A program made the position numbers and the translations under genes. The notes under the pieces were generated by a model. It was not told where the DNA came from and ran no database searches. It worked only from the letters and a program-made list of their open reading frames with translations. Shown here piece by piece: positions 1-6,636 of a stretch of DNA of 6,825 nucleotides (position 1 is its first letter; the number at the start of each line of letters is the position of its first letter). Origin of the DNA: Leptospiraceae bacterium (GTDB lineage: Bacteria > Spirochaetota > Leptospiria > Leptospirales > Leptospiraceae); the NCBI GenBank assembly GCA_027485405.1, contig JAIXRB010000087.1, positions 1 through 6,825 on the forward strand, in the 5' to 3' direction.

Positions 1-678
1 CCCACAAAATGAGTTGTGATCTAAATTGTTAATATCATCTAAATAAACTTTGACGTATGGCAAGTAAGAGTCAGGTTCGAATTTAAAAATTTTCAAAGCA
101 TTCTTTGTGCTCGAATAGTAATCCAGGTCTAAGGAAACGAAACCAATCGGTATATTCTTATTTTTTTCTGATTGGAATATTGAGACGGTCTTAGCAATAT
201 CTCCCCAATAAATTTTTATATTACTTGGCAAATTTTTCTCGAGAAATTCTTTTTTCACTGGCTTAAAATCACCTTCATAATATTTTTCCGGATGATCACG
301 ATAATCTAGGGCTGGTGGCATTCCCTCACCTGTATCGAATCCAATTATTTTAAAACTAATTCCATAGGAATCACTAATTGACTCACAAATACTGTGCATG
401 TTCATGATTCCGGCCCCTGATGCCACTCCAAATTCAATAATGTAAATTTCCTTATATCCAAGTGCTATAGCTAACTCAGCAGCTTCCAAAATAGAAAAAG
501 CATAAGGTTGACGAGGTATCAAATCGTATTTAATTTTTGATGAAATTGATCCAAAAATTAATACAAAAAATGATACAATATTATAAAATACTGGCTCTCC
601 TAATCTCTCTATATAAAATCTCTTTAGTATTCGAATTGAAAAAAACTTTTTATATAGTTTGTTTTTCAAGAATGTCAT
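1..678 (-). CDS. TylF/MycF-like SAM-dependent methyltransferase, N-terminal part (cut by the left window edge)
   Basis: Translating the minus strand from the ATG at 678 gives 226 codons without a stop up to base 1, so the C-terminus lies outside the window. Residues 81-94 (IEFGVASGAGIMNM) form the glycine-rich SAM-binding loop. Residues 113-120 (GFDTGEGM) resemble the FD-x-EG-(L/M)-P strand of TylF/MycF sugar O-methyltransferases. Residues 181-191 (VSLDLDYYSST) and 211-216 (VYLDDI) match the two Asp-containing segments that bind the metal in that family. The likely role is O-methylation of a sugar in the nascent polysaccharide or of its nucleotide-linked precursor; the substrate cannot be read from the sequence. 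Residues 30-46 are hydrophobic, which may mean membrane association. The start sits 1 bp after the stop of the upstream glycosyltransferase gene and has the best ribosome-binding site in the window (AGGAG at 685-689). The family call is fairly firm and the acceptor is unknown. Confidence 0.8.
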   Translation of the reverse strand, partial: MTFLKNKLYKKFFSIRILKRFYIERLGEPVFYNIVSFFVLIFGSISSKIKYDLIPRQPYAFSILEAAELAIALGYKEIYIIEFGVASGAGIMNMHSICESISDSYGISFKIIGFDTGEGMPPALDYRDHPEKYYEGDFKPVKKEFLEKNLPSNIKIYWGDIAKTVSIFQSEKNKNIPIGFVSLDLDYYSSTKNALKIFKFEPDSYLPYVKVYLDDINNLDHNSFCG

Positions 679-679
679 T

Positions 680-1846
680 TTAAACTCCTAAATGATCCCT
701 TGCCACAATGCTATGCAGAAAGGAAAAAGACTGATCGGCACATTTGATCCAAGAATAATTCTTGGCTTTCTCATGAACTTGACAAGCATATCGAAAACGC
801 AACTCATGGTCTAACAAAAGTTTTTCTATAGCGGTAGAAATATCTTTAGAATCTTCAGGGTCAAAAAAAACTGCAGAGTCTCCCAGTAGTTCAGACATCG
901 CCGAAAGCTTTGAACAAGCAATTGGTAAACTAGATGCCATTGCTTCTGTGACGATTTGCCCGAAAGTTTCACAGGAAGAAGCAAACAAGAAAATATCCGC
1001 TTCAGTGTATTTTTGTTCTACTTCCTGATAAGTCACGTTATTATAGTATTTTATAAACTGATTTTCTAAATCTATCTCTCGTACCGATTGACTAAATTTC
1101 CGAAAAGCTTCCTTTTCATCCGCAGATCCAACGAAGGTTATTGTAATTGGGTAATTTTTTTGCTTTAATAATCCAATAGCCTTTACAACATTCCATTGGT
1201 GTTTATATTCTCCGATAAAAGATACATATAATATTTTAGCTGGATTTTCATTAGTGAATTCTTTAAATTCCTTTTGAGGTCGAGGAGACTTGTAAAAGAT
1301 AGGATTAATTCCATGATTTATAATTGTTGTTTTTTCTAATGGAATAGAAAACTGTTCTAAAACCCTTCTCCTGGCAAATTCTGTCAAAAAGATAATTCCT
1401 TGAGCTCTTTGAAAAGTGCTGGACTGAATAAATCTGAGTAAAACTAATCGCAATGAATTTTTTGTGAATGCATACCTTTTGATTTCTTTAATCTCAAAAG
1501 GCAATAAGTTTTGGCTCATAGTAACAAAAGGTCTAAATCTTCCGGAAAAACTACCCCCCGGAAGAAATAAAAGACTACAACCAGATTCCTTAGCTAACTT
1601 ACTTAGTTTAAATTTTTGCCAAAAAGCTCGATAATAAAGCGATCTATCTAGTTCAGAAACTATTTTTTTTTCCAGCCAGGCTCGAGGTTCAATTTTAGAA
1701 AGAGCCTGTGCCCCTCCCCAAACTATTACTTTAGAAAAGCCAAAATTATTCGGAGAAGCGGCGGCAAGGAGTTCAACTAAATGAGTGAGACCGCCTCCTC
1801 CTCTTATATTTGAAGCGTCAATACCCAAAACAAGGTTAAAGATCAT
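680..1846 (-). CDS. GT4-type (group 1) glycosyltransferase, GT-B fold
   Basis: This 388-residue protein has the usual length and layout of a retaining GT4 glycosyltransferase. The N-terminal Rossmann domain opens with GIDASNIRGGGGLTHL (residues 8-23), whose Gly-rich loop lies where the family contacts substrate. Residue 178 begins the HGI strand ending the first domain. The C-terminal donor-binding domain starts near residue 204 (KILYVSFIGEYKHQ) with a basic residue at K215. The E-x7-E signature is E293 to E301 in CETFGQIVTEAMASSLP. No signal peptide or membrane span is evident, so it should act at the cytoplasmic face, adding a hexose-type sugar from a nucleotide donor to the lipid-linked repeat unit. 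The ATG lies inside the 3' end of the upstream methyltransferase gene (11-bp overlap) and lacks a clear Shine-Dalgarno sequence, suggesting translational coupling. A run of nine A on the coding strand (1663-1671) falls near codons 59-61. Donor and linkage are unknown. Confidence 0.9.
   Translation of the reverse strand: MIFNLVLGIDASNIRGGGGLTHLVELLAAASPNNFGFSKVIVWGGAQALSKIEPRAWLEKKIVSELDRSLYYRAFWQKFKLSKLAKESGCSLLFLPGGSFSGRFRPFVTMSQNLLPFEIKEIKRYAFTKNSLRLVLLRFIQSSTFQRAQGIIFLTEFARRRVLEQFSIPLEKTTIINHGINPIFYKSPRPQKEFKEFTNENPAKILYVSFIGEYKHQWNVVKAIGLLKQKNYPITITFVGSADEKEAFRKFSQSVREIDLENQFIKYYNNVTYQEVEQKYTEADIFLFASSCETFGQIVTEAMASSLPIACSKLSAMSELLGDSAVFFDPEDSKDISTAIEKLLLDHELRFRYACQVHEKAKNYSWIKCADQSFSFLHSIVARDHLGV
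685..689 (-). promoter_or_regulatory. Shine-Dalgarno site for the TylF-like methyltransferase
   Basis: AGGAG on the minus strand lies 6 bases before the ATG at 678, within the last codons of the upstream glycosyltransferase gene. It is the only near-consensus ribosome-binding site in the window and fixes the start of the leftmost gene. Confidence 0.75.
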
Positions 1847-2573
1847 TCTTTGCTAATACAATCAAAGTGTCGCCTCCCATTATTCGCACTCCTATATCTC
1901 TTGAAATCGTGAATAAAAGTTTTCTAGGAATTGAAGCTATTTTTGTTAAAAGATTTCTATTCGGGGAAAACAATGAAGCTCCAGTATAATTCCATTGAAG
2001 AATTTCGTAACCACAATCCCTCAATGTTTCTAGAGCAAGGTCTTTTGTGTAATAATGAAGATGTCCAACTTTTCTTCTTACTTTTAATAAAGGATATCCA
2101 CGGATTACGGAAACTGCACTTAAATCTAAAGGTATGTGAAAAATAAAAAATCTAGCAGATTTTCGAAAAGTCTCTAAAAAAGTAAAAGGGGCACGAACGT
2201 GCTCGAAAACATCTAAAAGCAATAGAATATCAAATTCCTTTTTTTTAATTGAAGAAAAATTGCCCAATTGAAATGAAATTCTCTCTTTAACATCTTGATC
2301 TAAAAGGTGTTCGTTCCAAAACTTTACAAGCTGAGGCGCAATATCAAAACCTAAAAAAAATGAGTCTTTGTAAGTTTTGCTCAATGCTACTAGAATATCT
2401 CCCGAACCACAACCAACTTCGCAGATTTTTTCGTGGGGAACATTATTGCTCTTAATAATGGTTTCCACTAAACTTGATTTCCAAACAGCGTCTTTTCTAT
2501 CCCAATCCGGATTATCATCCAAATATGATCCGTCTATGTATCTTTTTTCAATTTTGGTTTGAGTAGTCTTCAT
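1836..2573 (-). CDS. Class I SAM-dependent methyltransferase (Methyltransf_23/UbiG-like)
   Basis: This 245-residue protein carries a complete Rossmann methyltransferase core. Motif I is ICEVGCGSGDIL (residues 50-61). The acidic residue ending strand beta 2, expected to bind the SAM ribose, is D77 in LGFDIAP. Motif II/post-II is DILLLLDVFEHV (residues 115-126), and GHLHYYTKD (170-178) resembles the H-x-x-x-(F/Y)-(T/S) element seen in UbiG-like enzymes. The remainder (about 180-245) gives no substrate clue. It is the second methyltransferase in the cluster and is unlike the TylF-type one at the left edge, so it probably methylates a different position or sugar, or caps the chain terminus; that is inference. 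The start is 4 bp after the stop of the GT2 gene, with only a weak GG at 2581-2582 as a possible ribosome-binding site. The 3' end overlaps the next gene by 11 bp. The acceptor could equally be a non-sugar group. Confidence 0.88.
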   Translation of the reverse strand: MKTTQTKIEKRYIDGSYLDDNPDWDRKDAVWKSSLVETIIKSNNVPHEKICEVGCGSGDILVALSKTYKDSFFLGFDIAPQLVKFWNEHLLDQDVKERISFQLGNFSSIKKKEFDILLLLDVFEHVRAPFTFLETFRKSARFFIFHIPLDLSAVSVIRGYPLLKVRRKVGHLHYYTKDLALETLRDCGYEILQWNYTGASLFSPNRNLLTKIASIPRKLLFTISRDIGVRIMGGDTLIVLAKNDL

Positions 2574-2577
2574 TTTT

Positions 2578-3525
2578 TTACCGAATCTCTTCTGCTATAT
2601 CTACTTTAAAAATAAAAAATACTAAAGCAGATATCCCTCCGTAAAAAAGTCCAAAGGAATAACCGAGATTTCGATACCTGAGCTTAATTATATTTTTAAA
2701 AAATGCTCCAACTACGTTGGCTAACAATGCAATTAACCATGCCGTTATTGAAAGTTTAACATTTTGACTTACAAATAAAAATAACCAGTAGGCTAGTACC
2801 TTTCCCCTATAAAAATTCAATGAAAAAGACATTTGAGGTAATGATATATCATCATGTAAAACTTTCGCTTCTGATGAAACAAAGAGATTGAATTCCTGAC
2901 TGATTGGATAACTAAATATTAAATCTTCACAAGGTGCCCACTTAGCATCTATATTCTTTGCATGAATCTTTTCGAGAATAATATCTTGCTTCCAGACCGT
3001 AGCTCCCCCATTTAACCAGTCAGATTGAATATCTTTTTCAATATTTGATATCTGGGTTACCAGTCCACTTTTCAATACTCTTCCCGGATGTTCTGAGGAA
3101 CTATAGAATAAAGCCAAAAATAAACTTGATTTGTGCTTTTTTAAATTTGTTATGTTAAATCCAACCCCAGCTGTCCGAATGTCCTTGGTATTCCAAAAAG
3201 CAATTAATTTCTCTATGGCATCAACTTCTAAGATGATATCATCATCCAAGGTGGCAACCAATTTGGTTCTACTATCCAACCTTGAAACTCCCAATTTTCT
3301 TTGCCTTATTTGACCTGATAGCTCACTATGGTAGTATTCGATGGGCAATAGAACCTTGTAATTTAATACTAAACTTTCTATATTCTGGCCACTCCCCACA
3401 ACGATGATTCTTCCTACTTTCTGGGTTTGCTCAGAAAGACTCTTTAGTAGGTTTACTATTTTATGAGGGCGATCTTTAGTAGGCGTTATGACGCAAATGT
3501 CGGTGGACGTAAAAGAATTTATCAT
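2578..3525 (-). CDS. Family 2 (GT-A) glycosyltransferase with C-terminal membrane segments
   Basis: The 315-residue protein begins with the GT2 opening strand CVITPTKDRP (residues 11-20), followed by LLKSLSEQTQKV, the usual helix after it. The metal/nucleotide-binding acidic cluster is LDDDI (residues 93-97). DWLNGGATVWK (169-179) matches the acceptor-side GG segment, and CEDLIFSY (199-206) supplies the ED pair (E200, D201) that normally includes the catalytic base. After the catalytic domain there are hydrophobic stretches at about 243-254, 258-276 and 289-306, interpreted as two or three membrane segments that would anchor the enzyme to the inner membrane beside the lipid-linked acceptor. 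The ATG overlaps the stop of the preceding gene as ATGA (3522-3525), with GGAA at 3534-3537 about 8 bases upstream. Inverting chemistry is expected from the family. The sugar, and whether it acts on a polyprenyl-linked intermediate, are not visible. Confidence 0.88.
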   Translation of the reverse strand: MINSFTSTDICVITPTKDRPHKIVNLLKSLSEQTQKVGRIIVVGSGQNIESLVLNYKVLLPIEYYHSELSGQIRQRKLGVSRLDSRTKLVATLDDDIILEVDAIEKLIAFWNTKDIRTAGVGFNITNLKKHKSSLFLALFYSSSEHPGRVLKSGLVTQISNIEKDIQSDWLNGGATVWKQDIILEKIHAKNIDAKWAPCEDLIFSYPISQEFNLFVSSEAKVLHDDISLPQMSFSLNFYRGKVLAYWLFLFVSQNVKLSITAWLIALLANVVGAFFKNIIKLRYRNLGYSFGLFYGGISALVFFIFKVDIAEEIR

Positions 3526-5096
3526 TGCAAAAGTTCCAAGGCAAGTTGCCTGAGTTCTGATTTCTGATAGGGTCGCATATAATTTAAGATATAATCTTGT
3601 GCTAAGGATTTCTGTTTCTGGAAATCCTCATTTCCTAGTTTTTGAAAAAAATCTATCCCGCTTAGCAATTCTTCAGAATTTGTAAACTCCTGTTTGAAAT
3701 TTGGAGACTCTACTAATGGGTCATCAGATTCCCACCAGTCATCTTTGTATCTCAAAAGCGGAATTCCCATATATGCTGCATAGAGAGCTGAAGTAGTTCC
3801 TTTGTAAATCACCAAATCCGCCATTGATAAATCTTCTTCTAATGTCTTATTCTTCCTTATGGATAGTTTGTTGAAAAATTTGTGATTCCGAATATCTTTA
3901 AATGCTTTGTGCTCAATGGGAAAGACAGGATGACAACGTATACTTAAACTATATTCAAGATTACCTAGAGCCTCGAGGACAATGGATAGAAAATTCGGCA
4001 TTGTATCCAAACCTTCTAGTAGAACAAGAATATTAGGAAATTGAGAAGGACGATCCTTTTTTTGCGCTATAGAATATAGATTCGGACCTCGTAAATCAAA
4101 ACCAACTCTTATCTTTGTAGAATTATAGTTACCTCTTTGAAGTAGAACTTTTTTTGCAACTGAACCGGTTAATAACAATTCATCAGGGCTAGGCTTCAAA
4201 ATCCATTCATCGTTTATTAAACTATATTTTTTATGAGAATTAAGAATGGCGCAATGCAGATATCCAATTTGTTTTTCAATTATGTCCTTATTGCGATTGC
4301 ATGCAGAATTTAAGGCTCGCTCCCACCAATTGTTCTCATACGTATGAAACACATGTTTCGGTTTTCTGTGTTTCAACATTTTATCAAAACATGTTTCGTA
4401 GATTAGTCCCCAAAAGATATTTGAAAATTTTATTTTAATCTCTGCACAAATTAATTTTTTTAAAAAATTCTCCAATTTATTCTCTGGTTCTGGCATTGAG
4501 TAAGAAAAAAAAATAAAACGAAACATTTTTGGAAAAATCAAACTGAATTCCATTATTTCTAGAAATGCTAAAAGATTGCAGACACAATAGTTACCCTGCT
4601 TGTATATTTCAGATTTGAATAAAATAGTTGGGTCTAGCGGACCATATACTTCAACATTTTTTCCTTGGCCAACGAATAGAGTCGGTAGTTCTCCGAAATA
4701 ATGATTCCATACTTCTCCCTCCTTAAACCTAATAGGCAAGTCGTGAATGGGATGTACAAATGCGATATCAGAGAGATTTGGTTTTTGCTGATTCGTTGTT
4801 TTATTAAAGAGAATGAATAAAAATATTCGAAAACTATTTTTTAAGATAATTCCAATATTTCGAATGAAATGATAGTTTTTATAAAAAGAATAATAGAATT
4901 CTGGTCGAAGGAAAAACTTTGAAGCTACACTTTCATTCTTGGTCTCTATAAACCTTTGTTGAACGAATGAACCTAATCGTTCTCTTGAGGATGATGGAAT
5001 GTACCACCATTCATTTTTCTTTGAAAACTTTTTATTACATTTATAAATATAAGCATCATAGATTTTTCTTTTATTTAGGAGCTCAGCATTTTCCAT
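3522..5096 (-). CDS. Large surface-carbohydrate biosynthesis protein with a GT-B-like C-terminal half; uncharacterised, possible glycosyltransferase
   Basis: I do not recognise a characterised homologue for this 524-residue protein. It resembles the 'surface carbohydrate biosynthesis protein' families annotated in leptospiral O-antigen loci (LIC13510-like), but this is from memory. Residues 1-75 are rich in Lys and aromatics. Residues 81-97 (IGIILKNSFRIFLFILF) form a hydrophobic, possibly membrane-associated segment. HTYENNWWERAL (251-262) looks like a conserved polar/aromatic motif in the middle. From about residue 354 the sequence follows a GT-B second domain: NILVLLEGLD, then RCHP (387-390), then MADLVIYKGTTSALYAAYMG (425-444), which resembles the S-x-A-x2-G-x-P element that binds a nucleotide sugar or lipid-linked phosphate donor. 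The start ATG has no purine-rich ribosome-binding site: the bases before it are pyrimidine-rich, and a stop lies upstream in frame without another usable start. The gene is more AT-rich than the two before it. A sugar- or polyol-phosphate transferase is possible. Confidence 0.7.
   Translation of the reverse strand: MENAELLNKRKIYDAYIYKCNKKFSKKNEWWYIPSSSRERLGSFVQQRFIETKNESVASKFFLRPEFYYSFYKNYHFIRNIGIILKNSFRIFLFILFNKTTNQQKPNLSDIAFVHPIHDLPIRFKEGEVWNHYFGELPTLFVGQGKNVEVYGPLDPTILFKSEIYKQGNYCVCNLLAFLEIMEFSLIFPKMFRFIFFSYSMPEPENKLENFLKKLICAEIKIKFSNIFWGLIYETCFDKMLKHRKPKHVFHTYENNWWERALNSACNRNKDIIEKQIGYLHCAILNSHKKYSLINDEWILKPSPDELLLTGSVAKKVLLQRGNYNSTKIRVGFDLRGPNLYSIAQKKDRPSQFPNILVLLEGLDTMPNFLSIVLEALGNLEYSLSIRCHPVFPIEHKAFKDIRNHKFFNKLSIRKNKTLEEDLSMADLVIYKGTTSALYAAYMGIPLLRYKDDWWESDDPLVESPNFKQEFTNSEELLSGIDFFQKLGNEDFQKQKSLAQDYILNYMRPYQKSELRQLALELLQ
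3534..3537 (-). promoter_or_regulatory. Weak Shine-Dalgarno site for the GT2 gene
   Basis: GGAA on the minus strand lies 8 bases before the ATG at 3525, inside the 3' end of the 524-residue gene. With the ATGA stop/start overlap it supports that ATG as the start and suggests reinitiation after termination of the upstream gene. Confidence 0.45.
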
Positions 5097-5110
5097 AAGA
5101 AAGAAAAAAT

Positions 5111-5890
5111 CTAATTCTTTGAAACAACCTTTACTTGCTCAAGATACTTTCGTTGCTCCTCGTTTCTTAACACCCTCAACACCTCTTCCACTTCCCCTGG
5201 TTCGTTGATTGAAGGTAGCGTATGGTCAAAGTTGACGGATCTCAAAACAAATTCATTCTCAATAATTCGCATTTGTTCTATAAATTCTACGGTTTCAAAA
5301 TCCGCAGAAGGCATTGAAGATATTTTTAGTAAAAAATCTTTCGTATACCCTATGATCCCTAAGACTTTTCGAATATTCTTTATTGAATCCTCAAATTTCC
5401 CATAAGCTGGCGATCTTCGAAAACAAAAAAGTATTCGGCTTGATTGGTTCACGAAACATTTCACAAAGGAATGCCGATCCAATTCACTTGGATCTTCAAT
5501 TGGCCCAGTTGCATTCCAACTTAAAGTATCCGAATCATCACTTTTAATTGAATTTGAAAAATAAACTAGGTCCTCTGGGAGAAGTAACGGCTCATCGGCT
5601 TGTAAAAGCACTACGTGGGAGCATTCCACATGTTCCACTGCTTCGGCCACCCGGCTTGTTCCGTTTCTGTGAGTATTAGCTGTTCGAATTACTTTACCCC
5701 CATACTTTTTTATTAAATCATCTATTTCATCGTCGCAAGTGGCAACTATGACTTCAGAGAATGCACCAGAAAGAACGGCCCTTCTTCGAACGTGTTCTAT
5801 CATAGGTAGACCATGAATTTCAAACATTACTTTTCTTGGAAAACGAACTGAGGCAAGGTGAGCTGGAATGAATGCGACAATCTTTTTCAT
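5111..5890 (-). CDS. KdsB-like CMP-sugar synthetase (3-deoxy-manno-octulosonate cytidylyltransferase family), divergent active site
   Basis: I place the start at the ATG at 5890, giving 259 residues, because the protein then begins MKKIVAFIPAHLASVRFPRK like KdsB and the ATG forms an ATGA overlap with the SDR stop. An upstream ATG at 5968 would add 26 unrelated residues and overlap the SDR by 82 bp. Family features follow in order: the nucleotide-binding loop at residues 9-20; GLPMIEHVRRRA (27-38); VIVATCDDEI (47-56); NGTSRVAEAV (76-85), equivalent to SGTDR; LQADEP (96-101), equivalent to QGDEP, with the metal-binding Asp at D99; FCFRRSPAY (155-163); and FIEQMRIIENE (203-213), matching the LEQLR-ALENG region. 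The family transfers CMP from CTP onto an ulosonic acid in the cytoplasm. Three conserved positions differ (H11 for Arg, A98 for Gly, N229 for the second metal Asp), so a KDO-like sugar other than KDO itself is plausible. I withhold the symbol kdsB for that reason. Confidence 0.85.
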   Translation of the reverse strand: MKKIVAFIPAHLASVRFPRKVMFEIHGLPMIEHVRRRAVLSGAFSEVIVATCDDEIDDLIKKYGGKVIRTANTHRNGTSRVAEAVEHVECSHVVLLQADEPLLLPEDLVYFSNSIKSDDSDTLSWNATGPIEDPSELDRHSFVKCFVNQSSRILFCFRRSPAYGKFEDSIKNIRKVLGIIGYTKDFLLKISSMPSADFETVEFIEQMRIIENEFVLRSVNFDHTLPSINEPGEVEEVLRVLRNEEQRKYLEQVKVVSKN

Positions 5891-6636
5891 TGAGGAAAAA
5901 CCCCGCAATCTACATTGATATTTTGCCCCGTAATAGCACTGGCTCCTTCTGATGCAAGGAAAACGCACATATCACCAACCTCTTTGGAAGTTGGCATTCG
6001 TCCTAGTGCCGAATTCCCTTTCGTAAAATCTGCGATAAATTGCTCTGGTTCCCCCTTTGCTGGAGAGTATTCCTCCATAAGAGCTTCTCTTAGTCCATCC
6101 GTGAGTATCAGCACTGGGCATAACCCATTCACCCTAATTCCCCTCGGACCAAGTTCCTTGGCTAGAGATTGTGTTAATCCATTCATCGCAAATTTGGAGG
6201 CAACATACATAGAATTGTTGGAACTTCCTCTTTTTCCAGCAATGCTTGAAATATTGATAATAGAACCTCCAGAAGCCATGCCAGAGACTGCTGCCTTACA
6301 ACCCCAAAAAGCTCCTTTTAAATTTGTATTGATTATACTATCAAAAAATGGCTCATCGATTTGTTCGATTGGCTTCCATTGCGAAAAACCAGCATTGTTT
6401 ACATAGACATCCAGCTTTCCTGTCCATTCCAGTGCAAAATCGACTAATTTTTTGTGATCATTCTCTTTCTGGACATCTATGCCAAAGAATTTGACTTGGT
6501 CACCTAATTGAGATAAATCCAAATTTGATCTTGCTCCCACTATAACCTTGTATCCCGAACCTAAAAAAGACTTAGTAATTCCAAGACCAATTCCCTTGTT
6601 TCCGCCTGTAATGATTACTGTTTTGGACAAACTCAT
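5887..6636 (-). CDS. Classical short-chain dehydrogenase/reductase (SDR), probably acting on a sugar precursor
   Basis: The 249-residue length is that of classical FabG-like SDRs. The cofactor motif TGGNKGIG occupies residues 10-17. GAR (34-36) after strand beta 2 supplies R36, which suggests NADP(H). NNAG is at 80-83 and the structural Asn is N105. The catalytic Ser is S131 in INISSIAG, and the Tyr/Lys pair is Y144 and K148 in YVASK. The C-terminus contains INVDCG where most relatives have VDGG, a mild deviation. It is cytoplasmic and most likely oxidises or reduces a keto/hydroxyl group on a sugar before CMP activation by the next gene, with which it overlaps by ATGA; the substrate is inferred only from context. 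Its ATG overlaps the upstream stop (ATGA, 6633-6636). The purine tract AAAGGAAG ends directly before the ATG, which is close; a TTG two codons in, at 6630, would have a more usual spacing, so the exact start is slightly uncertain. Confidence 0.9.
   Translation of the reverse strand: MSLSKTVIITGGNKGIGLGITKSFLGSGYKVIVGARSNLDLSQLGDQVKFFGIDVQKENDHKKLVDFALEWTGKLDVYVNNAGFSQWKPIEQIDEPFFDSIINTNLKGAFWGCKAAVSGMASGGSIINISSIAGKRGSSNNSMYVASKFAMNGLTQSLAKELGPRGIRVNGLCPVLILTDGLREALMEEYSPAKGEPEQFIADFTKGNSALGRMPTSKEVGDMCVFLASEGASAITGQNINVDCGVFPQ

Noticed and set aside
1931..2562. Two short plus-strand open frames (1931-2146 and 2377-2562)
   Set aside because: Both are antisense to the SAM methyltransferase, whose motifs are intact, and neither encodes a recognisable protein.
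2841..2852. Second 12-bp palindrome ATGATATATCAT in the GT2 gene
   Set aside because: AT-rich palindromes of this size are expected by chance in such DNA, and there is no promoter or gene boundary near it.
3232..3243. Perfect 12-bp palindrome GATGATATCATC
   Set aside because: It arises from the Asp-Asp-Ile-Ile codons of the GT2 acidic motif; its position in a coding region and an ordinary codon explanation make an operator unlikely.
3131..3313. 60-codon plus-strand open frame
   Set aside because: It is antisense to the GT2 catalytic core, including the DDD motif, and has no support of its own.
3605..3628. Inverted repeat with perfect 8-bp arms (AGGATTTC / GAAATCCT) and an 8-base loop
   Set aside because: It is inside the 3' part of the 524-residue coding sequence, has no following T run on the transcribed strand, and sits in an operon that clearly continues, so it is not a credible terminator.
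5205..5405. 66-codon plus-strand open frame
   Set aside because: It is antisense to the KdsB-like gene within a conserved part of that protein; no domain or ribosome-binding site.
5891..5968. 26-residue N-terminal extension of the KdsB-like protein
   Set aside because: The extension would overlap the SDR by 82 bp and has no family similarity, whereas the ATG at 5890 starts exactly at the conserved N-terminus and overlaps the SDR stop by 4 bp.
5915..6406. 163-codon open frame on the plus strand
   Set aside because: It lies wholly inside the SDR gene, antisense to it. The SDR frame has all its catalytic motifs, while the plus-strand translation shows no recognisable domain and has no supported start.
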